Positions 30,666 through 40,921 of a DNA stretch of 40,957 bases are shown here, piece after piece. The notes under the pieces were generated by a model, which made no database searches, had not been told where the DNA came from, and worked only from the letters and a program-made list of their open reading frames with translations. Within the stretch, counting starts at the first letter, position 1. Every line of letters starts with the position of its first letter. The stretch is from Chara braunii (Eukaryota > Streptophyta > Charophyceae > Charales > Characeae): positions 1,073,041 through 1,113,997 of the forward strand of contig BFEA01000145.1 in the NCBI GenBank assembly GCA_003427395.1, in the 5' to 3' direction. The translations under genes were made by a program, and so were the position numbers.

Positions 30666-32270
30666 CCTAGCACCCATAGCAGCTCATTAGAGGGATTAGT
30701 CATTAGGCTCCTGTTAGCGTAGGGGGTGAGAGGGGATCGTAATCAAGCGTTTGTAAGAGATACAACACAGGTAGTTAGAGGTTAGGATGCATGAGATCCA
30801 TACCTGAGACGTCATGGCTGGTGATGCAGTCGTATCAGTCGCCGCCATAGCTTATTCGGCCAGTCTTAGGCAAGAGATCAGACACTTCGTTCTACGAGGC
30901 GCAGTGTGAGAGGCACAAAAGTGTGCCTTACCAGCCATAGACACCGGGTCAGCTTGCCTGGTTGCATGCTTGTGCGAGAAGCGCATAGTATTGACAGAGA
31001 TGCGTGTTGATCCAGAGGTGTTCGCATGCACCGTAGCAGATGGGTGAGCGCAGGAGGAGTATAGTGTGAGGGCGTGATAGAATATACATAGTAAACATAG
31101 GCAGACAGGTCAGGGAAAAGGGTGCAGGGGGAGCTTGCAATGGCGGTGGGGTCGTACGAGTTGTAGTTTGGTGTGCAACGCGTCATGGAGAGGGCGAGGG
31201 TCAGGAGGGAGGCGGCAGGGGAGAGTAGAGGGGGTTCTTGGGTATGGGCATACGGGATTATGGTTCCAGGTAGCGTAGTGGCTTTTTGTCAGGGGTTCGC
31301 GTTGTACAGGGAGGTGTGTTCAGTCGTGGCCGAGGAATGCAGTGTGTATCGTGTTCTTTCGCAGGGTCCGCGTTTCTGTTTTGTTTTGTCTGTATTGTCG
31401 TGTCGTGGTTTGGCTATGGAGGTCTTTATGGTGTGTTGGTCGTATTGTCACAGTGGTTTTGTCATGGGGTGGTAGTGGCGTTTCGGCTGTTTGTCGTATG
31501 TGGGATGTCACGTTTCTCCATATTGTGGTTTCGCGTAGTGTTGTGTACGCCTTGGCCGGGTCCAGTTTCTTTGTTGGTTGTCTTTATTGTCTAAGTTTTC
31601 TTTTTTTTTTAAGGGTTTTTTTTGTGTGTGTGTGCGTTTGGGACTGTTTTTCAGTGTATTACCGTGCTTTGGGTTCCATAACCGGGGGAATCTGAGAGAG
31701 TGGGTGTCTATATTTGTATCCATATTTGTGTTTATCATAGGTGAGATACATCGTTTGTTCTTGTGTGTGTTCCGCTAAGTTGTAGTTTGTTTATTAACTA
31801 CAACATGTTTTCTATTTTTAATTTTTGTTTTACTATTCTTTTTGAGAGGGTTTTATTAATTGTATTATAATTAAAAAAAAGGTTAAGTATTGATTTATAG
31901 GGACTTATTTATTATTACTATTAAGGCTTCTCTTTTTTTATTTTTTAATTATTGTTTTTTTATTATCAATTCTTTAAGGCTAGTATATCTTGGCCATGGA
32001 GTTCTCTACCGCCCAGTGGAGATGGAACATGGCACGGAGAGAGACCCTAATGGCCATAACCCAAAATTTCCCCGCCGCTTCTTGTGCATGGAGGTCATCT
32101 AACTCTTTTTTTGTTGACCAGCGCCGAAATTGGACTGCATAGCGGATGTCAGGGCTTCCTGGGATTTGAGGATCCTTGAACACAATCGTATTTTTAGTGA
32201 TAGTTATACATACTTATCTATTGTTACTATTTTTTTTTCTTTCAATTATTTAATTAATTTATCATTTTTT
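30666..32270. other. Unassigned, GT-rich then AT-rich DNA
   Basis: From about 31170 to 31700 the plus strand is G/T-rich; from 31790 it is strongly AT-rich. A short GC-balanced island at 31985-32180 interrupts it. None of the readings resembles a known protein. Confidence 0.4.
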
Positions 32271-32331
32271 ATTATTATTTTATTATTTTATTATTTTATT
32301 ATTTTATTATTTTATTATTTTATTATTTTTA
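32271..32331. repeat. ATTATTTT tandem array
   Basis: The 8-base unit ATTATTTT is repeated about seven times, inside a wider TTATT-rich block (32230-32400). Confidence 0.85.
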
Positions 32332-32442
32332 TGATTAGAAAAAATTATAATTTTATTACTATTTTTATTAGTATTATTATTTGTTATTATTATTATTATT
32401 TAAAAAAAACTTTTCTTTTTAATTTTAAGTGTTATATGTAAG

Positions 32443-32443
32443 T

Positions 32444-32500
<57 letters not shown>

Positions 32501-32560
32501 AGAGAGAGAGAGATGAGGTCGCCAAGAGAGAGGGGGAGTGAGAGAGAAAGAGAGACGAGG
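32443..32560. repeat. GT/GA microsatellite with GACGAGGTCGCCGTG flank
   Basis: A GT run (32445-32498) then GA runs interrupted by GATGAGGTCGCC and ending GAGACGAGGTCGCCGTGG. The same flank occurs beside the GA array at 40711-40727, so the two arrays probably belong to one dispersed unit. Confidence 0.85.
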
Positions 32561-32599
32561 TCGCCGTGGTACACCAAACACGCGCGCTATCGCACTTTT

Positions 32600-33146
32600 T
32601 CCAGTCGGGCCACTTCGGGCGACCGGAAAGCCAGCAGGCTGTCACGCAGGATTTTGTATGTGATTGCAATAAATAAAATAAATTAAATAATGCAAATCCC
32701 TTCCTGTTGTGTGCGTCCGGCTTCGAGCGAGACCCTTCAATTGCGGTCTTCGTCGGTCCCCGGTCTTAGGAATCTTTTATTTTGATTCAGAACAGCAGAT
32801 AACTAGGCAAATAATAATCATAAAATTATGGGGTGCTATGCATGCATCAATTATGTCAATCTGATTTTGAGAACTGTGACAAAACGTTCACAATGACAAT
32901 CATCAAGCAAGAATAATGCAGAAAACAAGACTGATTGACTCGAGCAAAGACAGGGACAATTGAATGAGGAAAGAATGAGAACTTATAATAATCTCAGAAA
33001 GTACATGTTAGCGGACATGGTCAACACCTCTCAAGAGTCCTCACTCATCCCTCTAGTCAGTCTCTCTCAATCTCCCTTTTCACTGATTTTTTTTGGTGCC
33101 TGCCACTCCCACATACAATCTGAGACTGAGGCTTCGTGATAAAATG
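32600..33146. other. Spacer, possible 3' region of the 33147 ORF
   Basis: No coding sequence is seen. On the minus strand AATAAAA occurs at about 32776-32782, roughly 370 bases past the stop of the next ORF, and could serve as a poly-A signal. Confidence 0.3.
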
Positions 33147-33728
33147 TCACCTGTAGCCAGCAAGCTCTGAACACGACCATCCGAGGCACATGACACGGTA
33201 GTCGACCATGGAGCAAAACTCCTCCCACAAAGTAGGCAGCCCGTCCACTGAGAAGACTCCTCGTCTGAGGTAAGGAAACTCGGTGGGCTCGGTCAACGCC
33301 TCAATGTCGATCACCGCCGGAGAGATATATCTCTTTGCCAAACCAATCACATCCAGCCAACTCGTGCCGTCTGTGAGAAGAGAAGGGACTGGAGGACTAG
33401 GATAGTCTATATAAAGCATTGGCCCAAAGCTGCGGATCAGCGTAGTGTCACTCTCATCGAGCTCCCTCTCTCTCTGGTCAAGGTATTCAGTGGCTGCGAT
33501 CCAGACCGGGTCAAAGTGCTCATGAGTCTCCTTGCCCTTCTTCAGGTAAGGCCTCAAATCGTGGATAGTGTCATCAGCGAAACTGGTCTGGAAAATGAAG
33601 ATTGACAGATCTCCTTGTCTGAAACCAATGACACTAACATAGTAATAATGAAATGCCTCTTTGCATGAAATCCGGTTGAGGCTAGCCAGCACTGACTCAC
33701 TGACCGGCGTAGACTGAACTGTGCTCAT
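33147..33728 (-). CDS. Hypothetical 193-residue protein
   Basis: An ATG-started minus-strand ORF of ordinary amino-acid composition, unlike the repeat-derived readings around it. Features by eye: a likely beta hairpin (FHYYYVSVIGFRQGDLSIFIFQ), a helix (VWIAATEYLDQRERELDE), a strand (FGPMLYIDY), a proline patch and a C-terminal region with Cys and Trp (DYRVMCLGWSCSELAGYR). I do not recognise the family. It is the last of four ORFs in line on this strand, and its upstream spacer is rich in CTGA (TCAG on its own strand). It may be a complete gene or one exon. Confidence 0.4.
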   Translation of the reverse strand: MSTVQSTPVSESVLASLNRISCKEAFHYYYVSVIGFRQGDLSIFIFQTSFADDTIHDLRPYLKKGKETHEHFDPVWIAATEYLDQRERELDESDTTLIRSFGPMLYIDYPSPPVPSLLTDGTSWLDVIGLAKRYISPAVIDIEALTEPTEFPYLRRGVFSVDGLPTLWEEFCSMVDYRVMCLGWSCSELAGYR

Positions 33729-33769
33729 GAGTACTCTTGCCCGTGCAAATTGACCAGACTATCCTGGAG

Positions 33770-34560
33770 AACTGGTAACCGAAACTGATTACAGAAACTG
33801 ATCACTGGGAACTGAATGCTGAGAACTGATTGTCAATAACTGATTGCTGATGATTGATTGTTGATTAAGTGATTGTTAAATGTCCAGATAAGTGAGGTGT
33901 TCTTGCTCAGAGACGAGAAACATACTTATGGCTGCCAACAACCCTCCTTGCCTCTTCAACAGTACCCACGGAAGTTATGGTGGCACAAAGTTTCCCATTC
34001 TTGTCGTGCAAATAGTATGTATACTCTATTTTTGTATGATTTCTCACGAGGGCTAGTGCGTGTTCCATCATCATAGCAGTCTGCTGATTGTACTCCTCAA
34101 CTGCACTCTCCCTCCAGTCCTCCGCCGTACCCTGACGCAGTGAACATGCTACCTTTATAATGTCACTATCACTCATTCCTCCTCTGAGCTTTTCGCTGCT
34201 TAGTTACCAGTTGGTTACTGCTGCTGAGATTTATCGACTAAACGCTGACTAGATGTCTATCTGTTTGCTGAGCTAATTACTGAATTGCTTGTTGGGCTGC
34301 TGATATGGTTTCTGATCTGATTACTCTTCCGGCTGCTTGCCGATCTGATATCGAGTGACTCTCTGATTAGTTGCAGGTCGAGAACTAAACGGTAAATGAC
34401 TTGCTGATCTGAAAGAGGCACTGGACGATGATTGCTGATTACGAAAACAGACAAGATGTTGATCCGAAAGCTGAATCAAATACTGGATTGGATGTCGGAC
34501 CGAGTGCTGAACCAAATGATAACTGAATGCTGAGCTGAATCTGAACTGAAAGTTGAACTA
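33770..34560. repeat. CTGA-enriched spacers around the 34-kb ORF
   Basis: By hand I count about 7 CTGA in 33775-33865 and about 20 in 34190-34560, where random sequence would give one or two per 370 bp. They occur in short variants such as AACTGATT, GCTGATCTGA and GAATGCTGAGCTGAATCTGA without a fixed period. The ORF between them (33907-34176) is not enriched. Confidence 0.6.
33907..34176 (-). CDS. Hypothetical 89-residue protein, paralogue of 35337-35654
   Basis: The ATG at 34176 is chosen because the paralogue aligns from the same point. It aligns without gaps to the ORF at 35337-35609 over about 80 residues, with about 28 identical by hand count. Best conserved are MMEHALALVRN, IEYTYYL, NGKLCATITSVGTVEEARR. 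The pattern suggests strand, long helix, beta hairpin, helix. It has no signal peptide or membrane segment. The two DNA copies differ at most third positions while the protein pattern is kept, which argues for coding function. No family is recognised. The gene is flanked by CTGA-rich spacers. Confidence 0.55.
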   Translation of the reverse strand: MSDSDIIKVACSLRQGTAEDWRESAVEEYNQQTAMMMEHALALVRNHTKIEYTYYLHDKNGKLCATITSVGTVEEARRVVGSHKYVSRL

Positions 34561-35336
34561 TTGTTGAGAGAGTGAACCGGATGAATGCGGATGTTCCACT
34601 GACTTAAGAGAAAGATGTTGCTAGTGGATTCCAGGAGAAGGTAGCTCAGGTGCCACTTAAGTTCACTCGAGACTTGCTCTTGGTCCGTTTCACGCTCTCT
34701 AGTGATGAGCTGGTATCACACGGTTTACCATGTATATGCTGTCCAGAGGTCATTCGAGGTTACTTGAAAAAGTTGTCTGAAGATTTGTCCAAAGCTTGCC
34801 TGAGAGCTTGACAGTGTGCTGCTCAACCACTACCACGTCCTGCACACTGAAAGCTCCGTCAGGCGCTGGTCAACACCGATCGCTCTAAAAGCCAATGCCG
34901 TACATAGCTGAGTCTGCTCTACGGTTGTCTGAGTCCAAGCCCAGTTTAGGCACTGACTGAGAGCGGGCCACAAAACAAGTTAACTGCTATGATGTTGAGC
35001 ATTGGGAAAGCTTCTGGTTGAAGGTTGCCTGGTGGCCACCCTCCGCGTTGAGCCCTGTGCATTTGCGATAGTACTCAACACCATCCGTGGTTAAAAGTAC
35101 TGAGTGTCAAACTTCGTACGATGCTCACTGATAAAAAATGACTGGATTACTCATGGTCACATAATTGTCCTCTCTATGATTGTCTCAGACTCGTTGGCTG
35201 ATTTAACCGCTGTTTACGTCTTGCAAATGTATTGTATATCTAATTGAAGATGGTTTTCTGATCAATTTTTATCACACCGTAGTCTGTCATTATCCGATAC
35301 AGGTTCACCTCTTTTGAGAGTATGGGTTGACCTCCT
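34561..35336. other. Spacer between the two paralogues
   Basis: One plus-strand reading of about 57 residues (VPLKFTRDLLLVRFTL ... YLKKLSEDLSKACLRA, about 34632-34806) looks protein-like but has no start or family. Otherwise no feature is seen. Confidence 0.3.
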
Positions 35337-35654
35337 CTACTGATAACCACAGATAGCTCTTTTTGCTCCCTCAACAGAACCTACAGTCGACAGAGTACTG
35401 TGCAGTTTTCCGTCTGTCCCACAGACGTAGAGAATGTACTCTACAGTTGGCTGATCTCTCACTAATTTTAAAGCTTCCTCCATCATTGTCCTCATATGGT
35501 TGTGAAACTTATTAATGACCGTTCCTTCCCAGCCTTCTGTCTTATCTTGATACAATAAGCAAGTCACTCTTACCGTATCACCACTTCCCTCCTTTCTGCA
35601 AGTACCCATTGCATTGGGGATGACAGTCTGTATCCTTACGAGAAACAGCGACAA
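35337..35654 (-). CDS. Hypothetical 90-105-residue protein, paralogue of 33907-34176
   Basis: The ORF opens with an ATG at 35654, but the second Met (codon 16, 35609) gives a protein of the same length and start as the paralogue and is the likelier start. Conserved core: VRVTCLLYQ, WEGTVINKF, MMEEALKLVRD, VEYILYV, DGKLHSTLSTVGSVEGAKR. The GK-L and TVG(S/T)VE positions are identical in both. It is small, soluble-looking, of unknown function. Two diverged copies on the same strand 1.2 kb apart point to an old tandem duplication. Confidence 0.55.
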   Translation of the reverse strand: MSLFLVRIQTVIPNAMGTCRKEGSGDTVRVTCLLYQDKTEGWEGTVINKFHNHMRTMMEEALKLVRDQPTVEYILYVCGTDGKLHSTLSTVGSVEGAKRAICGYQ

Positions 35655-38600
35655 CCGCTTTCAAATGGACATGTCAACCTGAGTGATTATTCCGAGTAAG
35701 ATGGTTTCCTCAGCCGCCCTCACTGGCCCGGCTGCAAAGGGGTAATATACGTTTCGAGAGTAATCTCTCTCCTGATGATGTCCAGAGGCCTTTTTTTTCC
35801 CTAACCCTCAGAGATCAGTCAAGATGAGTTCAGGTAAGGTTTCTTTGCAGCTAGTCAGTCCACAAACCTCTCCGTAATCGCATGATACTGGATTAGTAAG
35901 GAAGGAGAAAAGATTAATAACCGTTCACTATCAACCCCCGAGTACTCGCTTCGAGGCTTAAGTTAAAATGAGACAAATTACCGATGGCCTTAACGAATCG
36001 CCTCTTCAGGTAAAGGATGGTCCTGCCTGGGTCTTAGTTTACGCAGACGCTTTGCTCAAGGCGGAACACTGGATCCAGGATGTATGGGACCATCTATCCT
36101 CGCTAGCATTTTCAGTCTGCCATTGCACGTCATTCGCTTTGCCAAAAGAATAGCAGATGAACGGTCAACACACGATAATATTTACGGAAAGCTCTTCTCT
36201 ATAATTCCTGGAGATTGATCGGGTCCAATAGACTCACTGAGCCCAGACAAAGAGGCGGTCTGAACTAACCGCCTGATTCTGCTCGAGCTCCCTAGCAGTG
36301 ACGACCTGTAGACGGGACTGTCATAAACGCCCAGTGTCTCAAGAGGCATCACTGACTTAAGGCTCCCTGGATATTGGCACACAGTTTGTCAGCGAGCCAC
36401 AAAGAAGAGACCTCTTGGAACAATAGGGCTTTGCAGATGGTCAAGCCCCGGAACAATGTGGACGCCTTTTTCCAATTTTAATTTCGCTCTGTCACATCGG
36501 CTACTATCGAAGTTTTTTTGCTTCCCAAGAACAATCAAGTAAACTTTGGTTTTGTTCTCTCTTATAGGTTGATCTGAACAATACAATGCCAGGGGTATCA
36601 GGGTAGTTACTTCACTCAGTCCGTAGAGAGCTCACTGACTCATGCGCACAACTTTGTTTGCGTAGCAGAAAGTCGGGTTCGTAGCGTCTGGGCATACACA
36701 ACCTTCAAAATGGCATTAACAGAACTCATACAGTTTATGAAACTCATGCTCAAGACTCCATCCTTTCGGGAAAAAAAAATCAGGGCATTTATTAAGGTAG
36801 CGTGAAAGAGCCATTTACTTTCACGACATCCGAGATCTAGCCTTTAACACCTCCCTGAGCTACCTTGGAGAAAATTGACTGATCAGAACCTTTATTTACC
36901 CTATTAGTCACCGTCCAGCAAGTATTTTGCCAACAGGTAAATGATTTGTCGCAGCAGTTCCCGCCCTCTACCCATCAGCCGAAAACATGCGTTGTGACGG
37001 AAGATTCGAGGGCAGGTCTGGGTTGAGCCTTGCTAGATCAGTCAGCCACTTTCCTTTGCCTTGCCTCAAGGTCGCTAGTCATACTAAGGCTTACCCCAGC
37101 CAAACATTCACGGAGTCAGTCTCATCATCAACCAGCCTTAGTTCCGAGAGGAGACTTTCTAATCAGACAGGGTTTCCACAAAGAATTCTAACAAGAACGA
37201 CGACAATCTCTGTTCACTATCTGATACTAAAAACAACTGTTAAGAGAAACTGAAATGAAGATCGTGAAGGAACAGTCCAAGAGAGCTCTTTGGCAGTTCT
37301 ACCTCCTAGTAAACAAAAGGAAAACTGAAGGCATGAACTGAATTAGAGCGGTTACCTTTCTCGTAATGGAAACTGAAAGCCAACCTCTCTCAATATTTCA
37401 TCAAGTTCTCTTTTCCGTCTATACCTTACGAAACAACGCGTGTAAAATCACTCATGAGCTGCAAGAGACATGTGTCCACCTTCTGATCGAGTCCCGATTC
37501 GCTTCTTCCCCCCACTCATTCTCCGTTACTACAGAGGGGAATCAACAATCAAGAATGAGATAGACGACCCCCCAAAGCATCTGGTAGCTACTATGAAACA
37601 CTCAACGTGAGTGTCACTTCTATCATCCGAGAGTAGGTCAAGAGTCAAGTCTTGTACGTGCAGCGACGGGTGACGTCAACAAACCAGGCGTGATAACATG
37701 TCCTTCTTTCTCATCTCTTCACCGTTTCGACGGCGTAATGCCTCACACTGTGCCCGATCCAACCAGACCTGCAGATCACCCCTCACGCACGTTTACATGC
37801 GTGTATCCTCCCTCCCTTGAGCGAGTCAGAGGAAACCAATTACACGAGCACTTCGCTGCTGACAGCTTCTGCCAACTGTAGTTGGTTTATGCCTCACACA
37901 AGCACGTAGGTAGCGGTTGTCGTCAACCACACTGCGGGCCTTCCCCTTGTCTCGTTCTCAGATCCTTTCTTGTCTTGGTTCCTTGGGCAGTACATGCGTA
38001 GCTTACACCGCATATAGGCCGTACACACTCGTAACCACCTCGCGCTTGTCAGTCCCCTCTTGCGGCTAGCCCACTCTTCTTGGTCTTCTCCTCTCCCGTC
38101 GCCCAGTCACTCGTGCACTATGCCAATACTTCTTCTCCTCTGCATGAGAGTGCCACGTGTAGGCCAAGTGTCTAGGTCACAGTCTCTCTAAGAGCCCATT
38201 TTGTTTTCCCACTTCTCTGACGAGCGCAGTAGGATCAAGCTCTATTCACGTGCACTGCCCGCTAGTTCTGACGTCAACCGCCGCACGCACTCTCACATGC
38301 ATTGACCTTCTTTTCTCTCTCTCGCACGACACCTGTCAAGTCTGTCGCGTGCCCCACGTCCTTACCTCAGCCGCACCGCTGCTGGCCCTCTCGCCACGCG
38401 TGTTTCGGGCGTACCGCCCACTCTCTCTCGCATCTCTTGTTGACTGCCCTCTTGCTCTTCCCAGAGCGCACCACTCGTCAGATGAGTCTCCAAGCATGTC
38501 CCCGTCCTACTGTACTTGCCTCTGTTTCAAGATTCGTCCTGTTCCCCCTCTCTGACGTGCGCAGTAGGCTCACTCTCTGTTCCCGTGCACTGCCCGCTAG

Positions 38601-38735
38601 CTTTGACGTCAGCCGCCTCTCTCCCTCTCACTCACCCTTCGGCTGTGCCACACGGACGCATGTCAACGCCTCGTAGCCCGTACCCCGTACCCCGTCTTGT
38701 GAATGACCAATACTCTCACTCCCCGTGCCGCTGTC
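35655..38735. other. Unassigned stretch of 3 kb, pyrimidine-rich at the right
   Basis: No ORF here has recognisable content. An 8-bp stem (CGTGAAAG / CTTTCACG) lies at 36801-36825. The palindromic octamer TGACGTCA occurs at 37671, 38269 and 38604. From about 37690 to 38740 the plus strand is C/T-rich, and a direct repeat is present (38215-38283 and 38550-38618). Introns or regulatory DNA of the minus-strand ORFs are possible. Confidence 0.4.
38215..38618. repeat. Direct repeat of about 68 bp, period 335 bp, each with TGACGTCA
   Basis: TCTGACGAGCGCAGTAGG (38216) recurs as TCTGACGTGCGCAGTAGG (38551); both continue with CGTGCACTGCCCGCTAG and TGACGTCA then CCGCC. TGACGTCA is a bZIP-type palindrome and is kept in both copies although neighbouring bases differ. 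Confidence 0.75.
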
Positions 38736-39395
38736 TCACACACATCCTTTCCCCCTGCCTCGTTCCTCTCCCGTCCCGCGGCCTCTGGGCGCCAATTGCC
38801 GAGAGCTGGCCTCGGGCCCAGGCTCCACTGGCTTCACCGCCCGGTGATGTCTCTCGATCTCGCCTGGTCTATTCCAGGACCTGAGATCCGTCTCCCGGTC
38901 TGCATCACTCATCTCGCTTTCCCCTCCTGAGTCCCTGTCCTGGTGGATCTGTTCCAGGTCTGCTGTGTCCATCGAGGTCTCAGTCTCGTGATAGGCCACC
39001 GTTATCCGTAGTCTTGCCGTCACCCCGTCCCATCTGTAATGTCTCTCAGCCTGGTCTCTCGCCTCCGAAATCGCGTCCTGTAACTTCGAGTTAGTCCGCA
39101 TCTCCCCCTCTCTCGCTCCCTCAACGTTGATCTTCATTACCAGCTCATCTCCACCGTCATAATTGAGTATAACGGTAATCCAGGGCCTTTCCCCGGACAC
39201 AGGCTTCCAGCGGGCCTGGTGATACCAGTACCCGAGCCTATACCCATGCAGCGCCATAGCTGCCCTTTCTCTATAGACAGCGTCTACCCGGTAGACAGCA
39301 CAGCGCAAAGTCACCAACTTCCGAGAGCACACCTCCCTACACCGGAGCCTGCGGCACAGACAACGTGATACCGGGTGGCTCGCTGTGGATGACAT
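38736..39395 (-). CDS. Hypothetical 219-residue protein
   Basis: The ORF opens at 39395; a second Met (codon 47) is an alternative start and lies better downstream of a CTATAAG TATA-like site (39414-39420). The middle looks like a folded domain: hairpin (PWITVILNYDGGDELVMKINVEG), helix (LQDAISEARDQAERHY) and strand (ARLRITVAYHETE). The C-terminal third is acidic then basic and low-complexity, and may be intronic or disordered. No family is recognised. It shares strand and general beta-hairpin/helix layout with the ORFs at 33-36 kb, but I see no alignable similarity. Confidence 0.4.
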   Translation of the reverse strand: MSSTASHPVSRCLCRRLRCREVCSRKLVTLRCAVYRVDAVYRERAAMALHGYRLGYWYHQARWKPVSGERPWITVILNYDGGDELVMKINVEGAREGEMRTNSKLQDAISEARDQAERHYRWDGVTARLRITVAYHETETSMDTADLEQIHQDRDSGGESEMSDADRETDLRSWNRPGEIERHHRAVKPVEPGPEASSRQLAPRGRGTGEERGRGKGCV

Positions 39396-39399
39396 CCCG

Positions 39400-40420
39400 A
39401 CTCACTCTTCTTTCTTATAGGGCTTTCCTCTGTGTTCTGAACGAGGGACTTAGATTAGTCCTTTTCAGACTCTACCGCTTTTCAAGAATTTTAAAACAAT
39501 AGATTAATAATCAACTCTTAGAAACTAACACTCAAGCCTAGAACCCAACAGTTGATCACGCATTAAACTCACACTTGTCAGTCCCAGACCCTAGCAATAT
39601 GACTGCAGGTTTGGCACCGTGGTCCCATAACGGGGTACTCGAAGTCACTTCTCCCTTTTTAAATTGCAGCGCAGACCCATCTTTATCGAGTACCCATGTC
39701 CGATGGCAAGGAGGGGGCTTATGACCCTCCACAGGGGGGTGATAGACCTCCTACCGATGCGGTCGCGGGTCACCCTCCTTTTGAAGTCTCATCGCACGGT
39801 GCCAGATCGGGGCTCACCCGCGGATAATATATGCAAGGTCGGCCCAAGCCACAGATCGATGGTTCGAAATTCGAACCGTTGGCTTCCCGCGAAAGGACAG
39901 GCCAACAAGCAGAAATCAAAATTAGAAAACTAAATAATAAAAAAAAAAATAAAAAAAAATAATAGTAATAGTTGCGGAAAGGAAGGGACAGCGTTTCAAA
40001 ATCCCTCCGCGTGGCTCTGTCCATAAAGTAAGTCACCGTGGCACAATTCTAAAGCCCGACTTTCGACCTTTTCTTTCTCCTGTATCTGCCCTCAATCTCA
40101 ACTACTAGAGCCCAGCACACGGTTGAAATATCTACAAAGGTTCCCATCACGACCCTTCAAATCCATGCAAACCAGGCCACCCGATAGCGGCCGCGGCTGG
40201 GGAATTAGACCGCCCGCCAATCCCGAGTTAAGCAGGAACTTAAGCCCCCGTATAGACTCGACAGTTAGACTTATTTTTCTTCTCCCATAACCCGGTTAGG
40301 AAGAACTCGGCGCGCAGTAGAAAAAGCAGCGCCGGTCTTTTCACCTCCGCGTCTCAGGGCGAGCCCGGCGGCTACCACGACCACAGGCCGGTTGTGCTCT
40401 GCTGTATAGCAGGCCGCCGA
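39400..40420. other. Non-coding; hairpin and A-rich run
   Basis: GGTTCGAA-A-TTCGAACC (39861-39877) is a perfect 8-bp inverted repeat nested inside AAGCC/GGCTT. It looks like a tRNA B box at first sight but does not match the consensus at the end. An A-rich run lies at 39930-39962. CGAGTTAAGC (about 40224) recalls the 5S rRNA A box but the rest does not match. Confidence 0.4.
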
Positions 40421-40424
40421 GCCT

Positions 40425-40494
40425 GCGTGGACCAATAAAAGTCCTGTGGCGCACCCCTTTTGTTGAGGGCAGCGTCACCGGGACTGGTCCACGC
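40425..40494. repeat. Inverted repeat, 10-bp arms
   Basis: GCGTGGACCA (40425-40434) and TGGTCCACGC (40485-40494) are exact inverse complements, and a further AGTCC (40439-40443)/GGACT (40481-40485) pair extends the stem. The loop is about 50 bases. It could be part of a small element or simply a stable hairpin. Confidence 0.55.
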
Positions 40495-40626
40495 CAAGGT
40501 ACAACCTGGATACCAGGAACAACAGAGGTCCAAAATACATCTATAGGCCGGAGCATCAGAGTGAGGTCTGGTACCAAACAGGGATTTGGCACGCGGAGGA
40601 GGGCCGGGATACCGCGCCCTCCGACA

Positions 40627-40635
40627 GCGCGCGCG

Positions 40636-40715
<80 letters not shown>

Positions 40716-40728
40716 GAGGTTGCCGTGA

Positions 40729-40790
<62 letters not shown>

Positions 40791-40797
40791 TGCGCTC
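40627..40797. repeat. GA/CT giant inverted repeat with CG-alternating ends
   Basis: The left arm is GCGCGCGCGCAC followed by about 70 bp of GA; the core is GACGAGGTTGCCGTGACCTC; the right arm is about 46 bp of TC followed by CGCGCGCGCGCGTGCGC. The arms are complementary, so the DNA can extrude a hairpin or form triplex/Z-DNA. All long ORFs across it are repeat artefacts. Confidence 0.9.
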
Positions 40798-40887
40798 GCG
40801 GTCGTTTGGTGTAGCACGTTCCTCCTTTTCCACCTTTTTAGGCTATTTTCTTTCATGTGTCCAGTAAGCTGCGTAATGTCTTCACCC

Positions 40888-40921
40888 TCTCTCTCTCTCT
40901 CTCTATGTTTGTGTGTGTGTG
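40888..40921. repeat. CT/GT microsatellite at the window end
   Basis: A CT run (40888-40904) is followed by TGTGTGTGTG up to 40921. No gene is visible between 40798 and the window end. Confidence 0.8.

Noticed and set aside
39855-39885. Possible tRNA gene B box (GGTTCGAA)
   Set aside because: The match fails at the 3' end of the B box, no A box lies at a suitable distance and no cloverleaf can be drawn.
40215-40245. Possible 5S rRNA internal promoter (GAGTTAAGC)
   Set aside because: Only eight or nine bases match the A box; the intermediate element and C box are not present at the right spacing.
40341-40867. Long Ser-Leu and Arg-Glu ORFs on both strands
   Set aside because: They are translations of the GA/CT repeat and have no non-repetitive domain.
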